Below, in pieces: positions 48,431-61,813 of a stretch of 64,000 nt of DNA (position 1 is its first letter; each line of letters starts with the position of its first letter). The notes beneath the pieces were generated by a model that worked only from the letters and a program-made list of their open reading frames with translations, did not search any database and was not told the DNA's origin. A program made the position numbers and the translations under genes. The DNA is from Todiramphus chloris collaris (taxonomy: Eukaryota; Chordata; Aves; Coraciiformes; Alcedinidae): NCBI GenBank assembly GCA_025345505.1, contig JANVCC010000076.1, forward strand, positions 7,935,838-7,999,837, read 5' to 3'.

Positions 48431-51400
48431 AACCTCAATAAATCTAGAAATACTCCTTTAATTTTAGAGTTGCTGGAATGCTTTGATGAGTATTTTACAA
48501 TAAAACTGTTCAGCAATTCTTTTGTGTGAAAAAAGAATATGTATAAAATACAAATACACGAGCTATTTTGTTTTGGATAAGGAAAATGTCAGGACAGAAG
48601 AGATTTTTCTGATTTGTTTTGTGTTTGGGCTTTTTTTTTCCCCTCCAAATATTTCTGTTTGATACATTTGTCTTTGGATTCAACATGAAGTGAAATTTTT
48701 TCAGAGGTTTCCAACTTGTCTCTTGTACCACAAGCCATTTTTGTCTGGACACAGCAGTATCCTCCTCCTGTGTCTGGAATAGCCCTGTAAGAACAAAGCC
48801 AAAGTTGATGCTCCAAGGACAAACACCATACCATTTCACTCAGAGCTACTTTTAAGCATATCTGAGACAAAAAAAAACCCGACAGCTGCCCTTTCAGTTT
48901 CATCTGCCCTTAGATTCTGTTCTCAAATTTTCCTTCACAATCACAAAAACTAGTCGGGAGTGTTGCACTGTGGTTCAGTAGGGAAGAGGCAGTTAGAGCA
49001 TTTCTGTGATGCTGTCTATGTAAATCCTTATCATGGGATAAAAAGTCCTACATACCTGAATGCAACATGAATAAAAGAATTGCTCTTACATCTTTTAATT
49101 CTAAGAAACACAGGCGCAGTGTTTTCCAAGCTGTTTGGCTTTTACTGCTCTCTCTTTGTTGATATGTCCTTTTGCATATCTACATACTTTTGGTTAACTA
49201 TACCATAGTCATGTTTGTTATGCTAGGCTAAAAGTTTGGATGTTAGTTTTTCCTATTTTTAGCAATCTTCAAACATTAAAAATTTTCCTCCTTTTAGAAT
49301 GAACAAAAGTCTGGCTTATGGCCTTTATAAGGAGAGTTGATATGAAGCTGTTTCCTCTTATTCAAGGAAAGTCAATCTGAACCTATTTCCTCTTAGGTAT
49401 CTGAAAGGTTTTTTTGCTAACTTTTCAGCTGCAATATAAAATAGCCAAAACTAATTTTCATTTTAAAACTGCTTGGTAATTGATCTATGATGAATGAGGC
49501 CACTGACTGACCCATTAAATGTTATTGACACAGCATGTTTGTGTTTTCTGCCTGGAATAGTACCCACCTCTTGCATATATAAAAATGAATGTTGTATGAA
49601 ATGTGATTGAACAATCATAGCTGCAACGGATGAGCAGAACTGTAGTCTGTGTTCGGGCCGTGAAGGCATCTTCCATTATGGCAGACAGTTTCCAGGCTAC
49701 ACAGGAAGGACTGATCCCAGAGCACTTACTGTTTTCTCTTATCTTAAGGTAAAGATTCCTATCTCTGGCATGGGTGAAATGGCTGGTATTGTGCTACCAT
49801 CCATCACTCTTCTTTTATCTCTACACTGATGCATTTTTATTGTGAGAGAATCAAGCCATCTTTCTCTTCCAAGGGTCAATAAGTGTGAAGAACTAGCAGA
49901 CCTCAAAAGCATTAATCAAGGAAAAACCTCATGAATTTATCTATATAACTGATGTCTCAATCCCTGGTTTTATTCCACATCCTTACACCTGTAGAACTTG
50001 TCTTGTGCAGAAATGGCACTCACTATGTGTGTTTCAACAGGCAGGGACCCAAACACAGTGACCTGTCTAGAACAGTGCCCTACAGTTCGTACTGAAGAAA
50101 GGTATTTCACATCAGCAGCGTTTCCTTATACTTAGTTCTGTTGCAGAGGGGTAGGGTGCAGTGTGTAGCTCTGAAGAATTTCGGTGGTGAGAAGAGGAGG
50201 TACCTGGAGGCATTGCAAAATAGCAAAGACCCTGCAGAGTACACAAAAGTTATTGAGATATATGCCTACATGAAGGCCCGAGGCCCTGGTCCAATGCTAG
50301 AATAAAGAGATTTTGATAGTTTTTTTGATAGTTATTTCATGCTTCACTACAATAGGTGGGTTTAACTTTTTGGCTGTCAGTAGTTACTGCCATTTATCAA
50401 CTAAGAACAGCTAGGACCATCCAGCTTTCCTTTAGATTTCTTGAATCAAATGTTAAACAAAGAGACGGAAAGGTGGAATGTAAGACTGGATGTCTAGACA
50501 CACTAATAGGATGAGGCTTTTTTTTCATAGCGGAGACATCAACTGACTGTGTTGTAAGATGAATGTAAAGGTTTCTTTCCTGCTCGATAGTGATTTCAGG
50601 TTTCTTTCTTCTTCCTGTTGTCCAGTCACTAGACCCTCTAATATGATCATGATCAATTAATGGAGATGAAGAAAGAAAATGCTCAGTAATTCTACGTTAG
50701 GTTTTGGCTGTGTTTCCCAGCGATCTCTGCGAATTTGATAAAATGCCACACAGTCGCTGTGCCTCACCTAGATTACCTTCAGAATCTCCAAACAAGATTT
50801 GATTGCTTAAGTTTTGTTCTGATCCTCCACGTATGGCTGAATTTCATCCCAGCGCGGGACTGTTGCTGACAAAACAATCTCCTCTGCTTTGTCCAATTTG
50901 GCTGTAAATGACTAAATCAATGTGACCTTCAGGAAAATCTCCTAGATGATTATTCTATAGCCTTTGCTGCCAATATGAAGCAGTTCCCATTTATCAGAGC
51001 TTTTCACAAAAAAGAAGTCACTGAATGAACAGGTGGCTATTTATTTGGGAGGCAGGAAAACGGAGGTAGTTCCTGATACCACATAGCACAGAAAGTAGTA
51101 CTTCTGTAATTCTTCTGAATACTTCTGAAGTATTACTAAGAAATTTAATATACTGTTACAGTCATGCTCTGTCTGTCAGGTCCTGCTGGAACATATACTG
51201 TGCAAAATTCCCCTTTTCTTCTTGTCTCTTCTGCCACTTGGCAACTTCATATCCATTTTATAATTCCTAGCCTCTCAGTTAGGTGGAAGAGCTTTCCAAA
51301 ACTCTGGTCTCTTGAAGATCTCAGGCCCAGCCTAGAAACATACACATTCATTTAATTTTTAATGAGTAGCCCCACTGCAACTATGGAGAATCAGGGAATG

Positions 51401-51584
51401 TTTAACATTACATTTCAAAGAACATAGTGGGATAAAAATGGATTAATATCCTTCGAGCTACTAGTTATTATAAATTTCACTCTGTGCTCATTGGGAAATA
51501 AATCTGTCTTTACCCAGCCCGGGATAAGAAAAGAGCTTTGCACTATGCATGTATGACAGCATACAGTGCTTGAACCACTGTCCT
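48431..51584. other. Unique non-coding stretch
   Basis: No gene recognised. The part at 50700-51000 is balanced, non-repetitive sequence with a few CpGs and could be conserved non-coding DNA; this cannot be judged without an alignment. Confidence 0.5.
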
Positions 51585-51782
51585 TCACGGTGAGGGTGGT
51601 GAGGCACTGGCCCAGGTTGCCCAGAGAGGTGGTCGATCCCTGGAACCATTGCAGGTGAGGTTGGCTGGGGCTCTGAGCAACCTGCTCTAGTTGCAGATGT
51701 CTCTGCTCTCTGCAGGGGAGTTGGACTAGATGACTTTTAAAGATCACTTCAAATCCAAAACATTTGATGTTTCTATGATCCT
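51585..51782 (+). mobile_element. CR1 fragment with 3' end
   Basis: Plus-strand CR1: GAGGCACTGGCCCAGGTTGC, AACCTGCTCTAGTTGCAGAT, GGGGAGTTGGACTAGATGAC and a diverged tail GTTTCTATGATCCTGTG. Related to 23530-23808. Confidence 0.92.
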
Positions 51783-53424
51783 GTGTCTTTCTGATGCGTC
51801 TCTTACTGATCGCTGCTAAAAAGGAGACAAAAAAAGCCCTGGAATCTGTCATCTGAAGCAGTATTGCTGCTACTGACTTCAGTGGCTAAGGATATTTTGG
51901 GTAGGTTTTACTGTTCAATTCTAAATGACTACTCTGGCCATGAAGAAAGGCAACAGTACTTTCAGAGAGACCCACTGCCCTGCAGGACTTAGCTGGACAG
52001 GCTTTTTAGGGCAATGAGAAAAAATCACTATTTCCTCATTTTCCTAAAGACCATAAAAGACATTTATTTCAGATTTTGGTTTCTTCTTCCATTTTCTTTG
52101 GTGCCTCATTAAATATAATTTTTAAAGGCAGCTCATCAGATAGTAGACGAGCCTTACTAATTTCATCCCTTTTATGAATATTTTTCATTCCTCTCCTGTT
52201 CTTTCCTTCCCAACGCAGTTGTTAAAAGCCATTTTAACTCCCACACATTGACACAACATTTTGGTCATTCTTTTTTGATGTGATTTTCCCTCCAAGCAGT
52301 AAATGACTCCACATTGCTCTCCTTTCCCCTCTTTTTCCCCCTTTTACAAACATTTTTAATTCTTTCTTTACCGAGCCACATTGGTAGCTTTTCACCTGAG
52401 CATTGAGACCTAAGCAAATAACTTGCAATGATTAATAGCAAAACTTCTTTTCTACTTGGGGATTATCCACGAGAAGATCTTGATGTGAATTATATTAGAT
52501 ACTTGAACCCTTTAGACATCTTTTAAATTTTGTTAGTCTCTGGTCAATCATGAGTGTTTATGCTGCCTACCTTATGAAAGACTGTCCAAAGTCAGATAGC
52601 ACTGATTGCTTCATGGGATTTTATATGGCAAAACTGAAGTCACAGGTGCAGAAAGAGTGGGCTAAAGTATGAGTGAAAATACTGATTTGTAAATCTCAAC
52701 ATATTCAAAGGTATGTGTTTCTCTCAGTCACTCTAATCTTTCCATCTTTTAGCCTATGGTAGCTTTCAGCATAATACTTCCTTTTAATACCATAAATCTC
52801 TCTCCACAGCCATGTGTTTCAATCTTTCTACCAGTCATCCTTAATGAATCTGTTTCTGAATGATCTGAAGAGCAGTAACATGGCAGGAGCCCAGACAACA
52901 CTTTTTATGGACTACATCAAAGCAATTTCCAGATGCACAGTGTAGTGAGCTTTTGTAGTTCCTCTGTTCTCAAGGAGTGAGGTCAGTGCACACAGAAATA
53001 ACACTGGTAGCAAAGTACCACTGTGCAATTATTAAGTTCTTGAATAACCCCAAAATATTTGGCTGCTCTCTTTTTGAATAACAACCTCTGGCATTTTGTC
53101 ACCTTTCCAAAATATTTAAAATCTAAAGTCTAAGTAGTTTTGGTATGACTATTCTGGTTCAAGAATCTGAACTTTCTCCATATTTCACTAATGAAGTTTC
53201 TTCATTTGCAGCACTTGCTGCTTGAGATTGAAAGGAATAAAGTATCTGGAAAGCCAGTAAGAACGCAAAGAAACCATTGAGGTCTACACGTAGACTTACT
53301 TACAAAGGAAGAAATTTTGATGAGGGAATTATCATCTTTCCATCAGGGAAATGTCATTGATCAGCCTTGCTCAATGACTGTGTTTATCCCTGTGACTCAA
53401 ACCAGCATTTGAACACTGCATTTC
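51783..53424. other. Unique non-coding stretch
   Basis: No gene or transposon recognised. Confidence 0.5.
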
Positions 53425-53935
53425 GAATCCTGGGTTCAGTTTTGGGCCCCTCACTCCCAGAAGGACATTGAGGGGCTGGAGCTTGTCCAGAGAAGGGCAC
53501 CAAAGCTGGGGAAGGTTCTAGAGCACAAGTCTTGTGAGGAGCAGCTGAGGGACCTGGGGTTGTTCAGCCTGGATAAAAGGAGGTGCAGGGGAAACCTTCT
53601 TACTTTCAGTTCCCTGGCTGGAGATTGGAGCCAGGTGGGGTTGGTCTCTTCTCCCAAGGAACAAGTGACAGGACAAGAGGAAACGGCCTCAAGTTGTGCC
53701 AAGGGAAGGTTTAGTTTGGACATGTGGAACAATTTCTTTTTTTGTCAAGGCCTGGCCCAGGCTGCCCAGGGCAGTGGTGGAGTCCCCATCCCTTAAGGGG
53801 TTTCAAAGCCATGGAAATGTGGTGCTGAGGGACATGGTTTAGAGATGACCTGGCAGTACTGGGTTAACAGTTGGACTCGATGATACTAAAGATCACTTCC
53901 AACCAGAACAATTCTATGATTCTATTATTCTGCCT
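53425..53935 (+). mobile_element. CR1 LINE, 5'-truncated, 3' end intact
   Basis: Plus-strand CR1 from the last part of ORF2: GGGCCCCTCACTCCCAGAAG, GACCTGGGGTTGTTCAGCCT, CAAGGCCTGGCCCAGGCTGC, TGCTGAGGGACATGGTTTAG and the tail CAATTCTATGATTCTATT. The frame coding for the LFSLDKRR-like block is still visible but broken by indels. Confidence 0.95.
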
Positions 53936-54335
53936 GCAGTTTTTAAGATTTAATTCTAATTGCAAATCAAATTTTCTAGTGCAGCCTGGTGCCTAAATCT
54001 AGGGAAAGAAGAGCAGAAGAAACAAAATGGACAAGTGAGGAGTCTGTGCCCTAGTCCCTGTTCTTCTATAAAGCTGCTGTGTGACTTTGGACAAGACACT
54101 TAATATCCACACCTTATTGCTTCCATTGCCAAATTAGACAAGGCTGACCTGCCTTTGAGGGGGCTGTGAGATTAATTTTTTTAACATCTTGGTACAGAAC
54201 CACTCAAAACTGCAAAATAGAGACTTTCATGGATGTAACTAAAAAACTGAGACTTCAGCTCAGTAGAAATTAAAAATCAGCACTTTCTTCTTGTAGCCCT
54301 AGGGATGATGACATAGGTCCAGTTGAGTGAGTGCA

Positions 54336-54369
54336 GGAAGGCTCTGAGGGATGGAAGGCTCTGAGGGAT
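54336..54369. repeat. 17-bp perfect tandem duplication
   Basis: GGAAGGCTCTGAGGGAT occurs at 54336-54352 and again, unchanged, at 54353-54369. Confidence 0.95.
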
Positions 54370-57300
54370 GGGAAAACTAACAAATCAGAGAATAAATTAA
54401 TGAGCAGAAACATGCAGCACAAGTCTTTCTAGCTGTCCTCACTTCTGCTGCTGTGATTAATAGGGAACAATGAAGTAAACAGTGCTGGAGGACAAACCAA
54501 GTGGCAAAGAATTGTAACTGACAATTTGCTGCTAAAATACATAGTGCCTTGTAAAACCTATTGATCAATGGAGTCTCTCTACTAGCATAAAAAAATACAC
54601 ACACAACAGAGGGAAACAAATTCCAGTAAATACTCTCGTTAGGGAACTCAGCATCACCTAGCATTTAATCTGTCTGTTATTCAATAACAGCAGCACACTG
54701 CAAGTAACTTTTCTTTTTAGTTATTACTTACACGGAGCTATTAATCATCTGACAACAAACAAAAGACCAGAAGGAGAGAGGAGAAGGGATAAGCGTCCTT
54801 CTCCTGTGGCACAGCTACTGAAGAGGACAGTGAACACAGCAGCCCCCCAGAGCTGGCTGAGTGGGGATGGCAGGGGATGTTGTACACAGAGGATGGAAGA
54901 GGTGCTCTCTTCTTGCTGCAGTGAGACAGGGTGCCATCAGCAGGACCCTGAAGTCACCTTCCTTTGCCAGCCAAAGTTTTTAGTCCAACACTGCCATCTA
55001 TTGCCTAAAGTTCTGGATTTGAAGGAGGCTGGGTAATACAATGTGTGGTGTGTCTTGTAAGACTGTCCCAGATCTGAAACTGTATGTGGCTCCCTACGAG
55101 CCGAGCGCTGCAGAAGATACATCCTTTGACCTTCCAGCCCAAGCATATTATCGTGACAGGTTGCTGGCTCAAGGCTGTGTAATGAAAGATAAGCTGACCC
55201 TGGACATTTGCAGATAAGGCAATAGCACAGAGGAATGGTGCTCGAAACTGTTCTGTTCTGACTAAGCCCTTCTGAATTAACCTGCATTAACCTTTTGAAT
55301 ACCACACTGAGCTGGAGATTTATTCAGAAGATGTATGGTGGAAGAACCTGAAAAGCTGATTTCAGCTGGTTATGGTGTTAGAGCAGTACTAAAGAATCCA
55401 GAGGTCAAAGGAGGGAGAGGAGTTCTTGTACAAATTACTGTCTTATTAAGAAAACATAAATCAATAATTTATCTGAGCATAAACATGCGCAAATGGCTTT
55501 CCTACTTCTAAACCAGGCTGTTTGCAAAGTTGCACCCACTGCTTTCTCTTCAGCCTGGAATGCACATTTCTTAGTGCATTACTGCACACCATTATACAGA
55601 TAGAGAAACACAGATAAGTAGAAATAAAAGTTAGGGCATCATTCTTGGATCTGTAGCTGTCACATTGTTGCTCCCAGAGAGAGAAAAGGATTCTGAGGCT
55701 GGACGAGAAACACCGAACAGATGTGGTTTGGTGAGTCCTTGTAAGTTCCAGTTCTGAAGAAGAGTAAGTTGTGTGCTTAGTTCTTCCAGGGTAACAAATT
55801 CAATTAGGCCTGTATGAGAGAGAGAATAGAGAGAATTAGACTTGCTGTATTGGCACAGAGTAGTCCAGGACACAAACACAGGTAGCATTATCCATGTGAC
55901 ATCTTTCATCCCCAGGAAGGCCAGATCCAGAAAGTGTAAAAAATTCTCCGTTTCCCTCCTTTCTCGCGCTGCAGACAGTACTGTTCTACCAAAGCGAGTC
56001 AACTATAGTTGGATGTTACTTCTTTGTAAGCTTCTGTCCTTTGAAAGGGGCTTGTTTAAATCTCTCTTGTGACCTGCACTAGTGACTCACATGAGCTCAG
56101 TCCTTTGAGAAAACACATCAACACCGGGGCAAAGGTCCTAGGGTTGCAGACAGCTGATAGGGAGGATAATCTAGGCCGCATGAAGTCATATGTAATCTCT
56201 CTGGGAATTCTAGAATTGTAAGGAGGGTAATTTACAAAAAGTGTCACCCCAGGGTTCTGATGATGGAGTAACTCTGATCACAAAGACAGCCAACTCCACA
56301 ACTCCTGTAGGCTCCCTCAGATCACCTGCCTGTTGGCCATTCTGTCGTGTATCACAGCTGCCATGTTGTTTGAATGGGAAGTTAAGAACGTGGTGTGATT
56401 TCTAAAAAAAAAAGAAAGGAAAATATTTGAATTTTTCCTCTACATTTTACATGTGGCAAGTCTTTTAAGATTCATCTTCCTTACAAATAATCTTTTTTTT
56501 TTCATTGATTTTAATTCTGTTATAAGGATGTATCCTTATTTATATTGCATGACTACCACTTTTGCTTCTTTATTATTTAAAAAAAGGGAGCAGAAGGGTA
56601 GAGGACCAATAAAAGGAAAAACACCAAAGAGAAAGTGAAAAGAATTGATGGAAACAGAAATTTGATAGTGACACTAAATAATTAAAACCAAACCTTAGAA
56701 TTCTTTGATGAAATGTTGAAAGCCACTGCAATCCTGATGACTGATAGACTTTTTCGTATCCTAGCTCAGCAAAACTTAATGTGAATTTCAACTTCTTTCA
56801 GCAAGGCGCAGGATACCACCAAATTGAGTCTCTGTGGGCTCCATTATTACCAGCACAGTAAGGATTTATCTATTATTTATATATGTTTGTGATCGAAACT
56901 TCTATATTCTATTATATATGGGGATTTACCTCATCAACAATACCATAATGCCCTTGTTTGGATCTGTGAAGCTTTGATCTGTAGTATTTACCCAGAACTC
57001 TTGCAAACCCATCTGACTCTGCAGATGAGCTGTGTTTTTTAAGACAACTCCACTACACTCCCAAGTGCCCTCCCAGAAGGGAAGGCTGGCTCATTAACCA
57101 ACCAAGGTCTTTGAATATGTCATATGACTATGTCATCTCTAAAGGTGCTGTTGTGAATAATAAGAGTGCATTGAAGTTAAATATGAATTTACAGTCTGAC
57201 CCAATCAATATTTCCCCAGATGTAGCGGTTTGTATTTAAACATTTCCACCATAACATTACTCATTGACTTGAAAGAAAAGCCTTTTCAGTATTGCCTGTG

Positions 57301-58852
57301 TATGTCTTACTGTTTCCAGGTATTCAATCCATCAGCTTCCTCCTATCTGAAGGTGAAGGAAGGAAATTAAAAAGGGATGGAAAAATTTAGGTGCTGTGTA
57401 AAGTACAAATTAAGGCCTCTTGTATCATTTGTAAAGGTTAGAACACTTGCTTGATTAAATCATATTGGGGAAAAAAAGGGAGGTCCTAGAGGCTTCCAGT
57501 GCTTATTGATTTTGTGAAGGGGATGCTTATGCAAATGCTGTCATCCAAGAGGATAATTCCCATCCTCTTGTCTTTCACCACCCCCCATAAATTCAGTAGC
57601 TCCACATAAATTCAGTGGAATATGTGATATAATTGATGTGATAAGGGCCAAGGGAGCAGCATACCAAAAAGAAATGACAAAACCAGGAGCATTGAAGAGA
57701 TGCTGTGCATGGAGTCTGTCTGAAACTGTTTCGTGGGAGTAATGTCACACTAAAACATCCAGCATCAACAAGCACCACGGTGGACCCACCATTAGATAAA
57801 AACGTTGCAGCACTTAAGCTAAGACAAACACATCAATATAAATCTATAAGTAGGGTATCAGTCCCTTGAACTCCCTCTGCAGAGGTTCAAGCCTGTTCCA
57901 GTTTCTGCTACTAAACTGTGTCCATAGTTCAGTCTGCAGAGGCTCAGCTGTCTATGAAGAGTGGCTCAGTCTCGATGAACTGACCAAAACAGGAGCTGTC
58001 ACGTAGCGGGTGAAAGTGTCCGTCAGGAGAGCTTTTTATGTCAAGCTGCCAACTGCTGTGTTACTTAATTCCTAGCCTTGAAGTGAGTTCCTGAATGTGA
58101 AATGTCAAAGGTGATAGGAAGGTGTTTACCTGGGCTTCTGCACGAGCACAGAGCTGTGCGGCGAACATTCCTTTTTTTACTGGATAGGTACTCTCCCAGT
58201 GGGATGTACACGTGGCATATGGCCTGCACCATCTTCACTGTTGCTGTTTTGACTTTGCCTAATGAGCTTTCCCACTCCTGAAGGAAAAGAAACTAATCTT
58301 TGAGTCCCTTCAGGATGCTGAAAGCTCAAATAGAGAGAGAAGCGCATCATGTGATAATGGTGCAATCTATTACGATAGTACCTATAGGTACATCCACTCA
58401 GTTTGTTGGGATATTCTGAACAGTTCCCAGCAAAAGGAACAAGGAATGCAGAATGTTTATACAGCGACATTTAATGAGCTAAGACACTTATTAATTTAGC
58501 AGATATAATTCTCTACTTCATCCATGGAAACTACATCATGATGGGATAATTGAGGCGTTTTCAATGCAGTTTACAGAAAAATATCTCTAAGGTCGGTTTA
58601 AAATAGAGTAGAAAGAAAAGGGGGCTGCACTTTTTTCTGCCTTCAGTGGAAATATTACAGAGAAAGGTCATCAGCAGTGTAGCTAGTCTTGATACATAAG
58701 GCATTTCAAAGGTGCGTACCACCGCCTGGATTCCAGTTTGGTTTTACTTTACAGTAAAAGGAAATTAGAACTTCTCACTAAATATTCAGGGGCAAAATTT
58801 TGTGTACGTGAAGCGCCCCAGCACAGCTGGTTCTATGACATTCCAGTTCTCT

Positions 58853-59006
58853 GCCCGCATACGCGCCCGCCGCTTGCGCTACCGGCGTACGTGGCAAAGT
58901 TTACACATTTTAAGCACTCTGCTAATCCATGTTCTCGTCAGCGTTTGATGGGCCGCGCTAACTGCTACGCTGGGACAGAACATAAAAGGCATGGCTGCGA
59001 GCGCCT
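58853..59006. promoter_or_regulatory. Small CpG-dense patch
   Basis: I count about 16 CpG in roughly 150 bp, including CATACGCGCCCGCCGCTTGC and GGGCCGCGCTAAC, in a region where CpGs are otherwise rare. It is too short for a standard CpG island. It could be a small orphan island, an enhancer or a short exon. A 114-codon plus-strand frame covers it, but its peptide shows no known domain. Confidence 0.45.
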
Positions 59007-60534
59007 GCCCAGAAATGCCAATGTTTCTCCAGGGGGTCATACTATATCTGAACCATTAAATGTGTCCCTTCAGAGGCACTAGACTTAAAGAGAAGCATCA
59101 GACCTCCTCTGTCTACCTGAGCAGCATGCAGCAGATGGGCTTTATTTTCTGTCTCAGTCTATTTCTGGCTCCCTCAGATATATGGCAAAAGGTCCACAGC
59201 CATCAATACCTTAGGTCACCTCCTGTCACTCAGCAGCAAGAGCCGTGGCAGACAGGAGAGGCCTTGAGAGTTTTCTTACTTCTGTGCTTTCCAGAACCTA
59301 TCACTTAGTCACATTCCTTTTATAATCTGGATGTCAGGTCTGTTGTGCTTTTTTAATAGAGAATTATGTCCCTGCTCCTTTACCAAGACTCTAATCTCTG
59401 CAGCGTTTGTTATGCTGTCTGCAATGTTCCTCTGCCAAGCACGGTTTGCAGCAAAACTGGAAGCCATGGGGTCTAATTCAAATCTGCTGCGCAGTACAGC
59501 ACCCATTATTTCTTCAGGGTTTTCCTTTCTTCTCCGTTAAGTGGAGGTGATATTAAGTCATAAGGTATGTGACTATGGAGTATTTTCAGATTCAAACTTC
59601 ATATTATTTTCCTTTTCAGAACGGACTCTTTAGGCAGAAAAATCATCTTCAAAATGGTGAGAGAACACCTCGCATCACTGAATGACAAACCGTGTAAGAA
59701 AGCCGGAAATAAACTATAATAGCCTTGCTTTGTCCACATCATAAAAACTCTCGCATCCATAATCTTGCTATTCTGTTTAGGAAATTGGTATCCTTGAAGA
59801 GAAGCCAGTAGGTTGCTGAGGTCCAGAACTGAAAGGGTTGCTTCTACTTACAGGAATGCAACCGTCCTGTGTGCTTTAGGATGTGAACTGCTTTCCAACC
59901 TCCCATTACCAGCCGAGATTTCTGCTAGCTAAAGGCCACAGCTACTCGGGATAAATGAGATGGAGGAGGACTGGAAATGTAAGAGTTAAAAGAATGGCCC
60001 TTTCAGGAAGTCTTTACTTATCCACTTTGCCCAGCTCTGATGGATATGTCAAGCAAATAGGCTCAGGGTTTCTCTCCTGTCTGCCTGTGCTATCTAGGAG
60101 CTTTTTGCTTGTGTCACACATCTATCAAGAAATCCAATTCTTTTCCTGTAGCTCCTCTCAGTAATGAGGTTTGAACTGGGATACAGTCATGCTACGACAA
60201 CATCTTAGATCTCTCCTCAGTGAGTGCTAAACTATTAGTTTTCTTTTGGGCTAAATTGCCTCAGTCTAACAACTAATTGCACTGAGACCATTTATACATG
60301 TTGGATTTATTATCTATGGTTACGTGGTTGGATCATTTTTCTGCATGCTGAAATGGAGCATAATTGGGCTATTTTTCATAACAAATGGAGTGTGCCTGTA
60401 CAGAAGGAGGTTGGCCTATATCAGGTTTTGCCTCACCGTTTTTAATAGTTCCAGCAGAGAAGGGGCTTCACTTCTCTGTTGGGGTCTTTCCAAATTAATG
60501 TTTCTCTCTTTGTTTAATGTCATGGAAGTTGATC

Positions 60535-60957
60535 TCTGTCTGGAGCATTTCTGTGCTGAGGAAAGTCTGAGAGACCTGGGGCTGTTTAGCCTGGAGATGA
60601 GAAGACTGAGAGGGGATCTGATCAACGCTGATCAATAGCTAAAGGTGCAGGGCAAGAGGCTGGGCCAGACTGTTTAGTAGTGCTCAGCAACAGGACAAGG
60701 GGAACTCTTGGAGGTTCAATTGGAACTCAGGAGGTTCAATCTGAACAGGAGGAAAAACTGCTTTCCTGCGTGGGTGCCAAAGCCTGGCCCAGGCTGCCCA
60801 GAGAGGTTGTGGAGTCTCCTTCTCTGGAGAGATTCCAAACCCACCTGGACAATGCGATCCTGGGCCCCCTGCTCTGGGTGACCCTGCTGGAGCCGGGGGA
60901 TTGGATGAGATGGTCTCCAGAGCTCCCTTCTGACCACCATGCTGAGAATCTGTGACA
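60535..60957 (+). mobile_element. CR1 LINE, 5'-truncated, 3' end intact
   Basis: Plus-strand CR1 with the ORF2 end (RDLGLFSLEMRRLRGDL in frame near 60566-60620), then GCCTGGCCCAGGCTGCCCAG, GAGTCTCCTTCTCTGGAGAG, GATGAGATGGTCTCCAGAGC and GAGAATCTGTGA. A local duplication of GGAGGTTCAAT with its flank at about 60711-60740 disrupts the frame. Confidence 0.94.
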
Positions 60958-61671
60958 TGAACAATAAATTTTAAGTTTAGTCATTTTTGCATTCTTTTTT
61001 GGAAACAAGGTGAACAAACAAAGTCCAGAAACAAGTATTACCACAAGTATTTGAATTTCCTATACTAACGAGATACTAGTGTCCCAGACCAGTGAATTGA
61101 TTGTGAGAATAGCTGGGTTTGTTTTATCTTTAGACAAAATGGGAATGTAATGCTTGGGAGGCATTTCAGCCTGGCAGTCCTTTATTGACAGTCATGCAAT
61201 TTCTGAATGTCTGATTCAAAGCGGACATCTCCAGCAAAAAGGGAATTAATGCATCATGTTCTATGAATAAATTCAATACAGGAAGACTACTGTTTTAGTA
61301 CTATCAATGAGATGGTTACCTGACCTGTGATGCCTGAGGTTTTTTTTTTCTTTGCTTATTATGTGGTATAGGTCACAGGCATGCTCTGGCAGAAAAGAAA
61401 CATTTAGAACATGTCATGAAAATCAATCAAACTCTTCCTCTTTGAGCATCTGCTTTTGTTTGGGTTATGTTTTGCTGGTGTCTCTTTGAATCACAGCTAA
61501 GGAAGAGCCAGACACACAGGGAGAGAACATCAGGCACTGTCTTTATTCCTTTATGCCTTTAGTCTCATATAAGCTACTGGCTAGAGATGAGAGACACAGC
61601 AGGGTAGCAGCAATCAAATCTGCTTTCCAGCATATTCCTGTGCTAGGCATCTGGTAAGGAACATACTGTCG
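60958..61671. other. Unique non-coding stretch
   Basis: No gene or repeat recognised. Confidence 0.5.
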
Positions 61672-61800
61672 GTGTTGGACCTTCTGTTTAGGTGCACATC
61701 TTCATGGAAAACGAGTGTTTATTACAACATGAAATGAAGCTGTTGCCCTTTCCTCCATGCAGCCCTGTGGTATATACGTGTCCGTGTCCATGCACATGCA
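61672..61800 (+). repeat. Direct duplication, copy 1
   Basis: The segment from GTGTTGGACCTTCTGTTTAG through GAGTGTTTATTACAACATGA to CGTGTCCGTGTCCATGCAC is repeated at 63721-63860 in the same orientation. It runs into a 25-nt alternating purine/pyrimidine tract (61789-61813). Confidence 0.92.
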
Positions 61801-61813
61801 TGCACGTGTGCAT
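61789..61813. repeat. Alternating purine-pyrimidine tract
   Basis: Twenty-five bases alternate without a break (CATGCACATGCATGCACGTG...). Such tracts favour left-handed Z-DNA. Confidence 0.75.

Larger units (their letters stand above)
53936..60534. other. Long unique non-coding stretch
   Basis: About 6.6 kb with no gene supported. It holds a 17-bp tandem duplication (54336-54369) and a small CpG-dense patch (58853-59006). A minus-strand 123-codon frame at 55631-56002 has normal complexity but no domain or splice context I could support. Confidence 0.5.

Noticed and set aside
54937-55305. 122-codon minus-strand frame
   Set aside because: No recognisable domain or signal; treated as chance.
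55631-56002. 123-codon minus-strand frame
   Set aside because: No domain, no splice or promoter context; a frame of this length is expected by chance in 64 kb on two strands.
57768-57790. AGCACCACGG, a half match to the REST/RE1 site
   Set aside because: The second half (GACAGCGCC) is not present at any accepted spacing.
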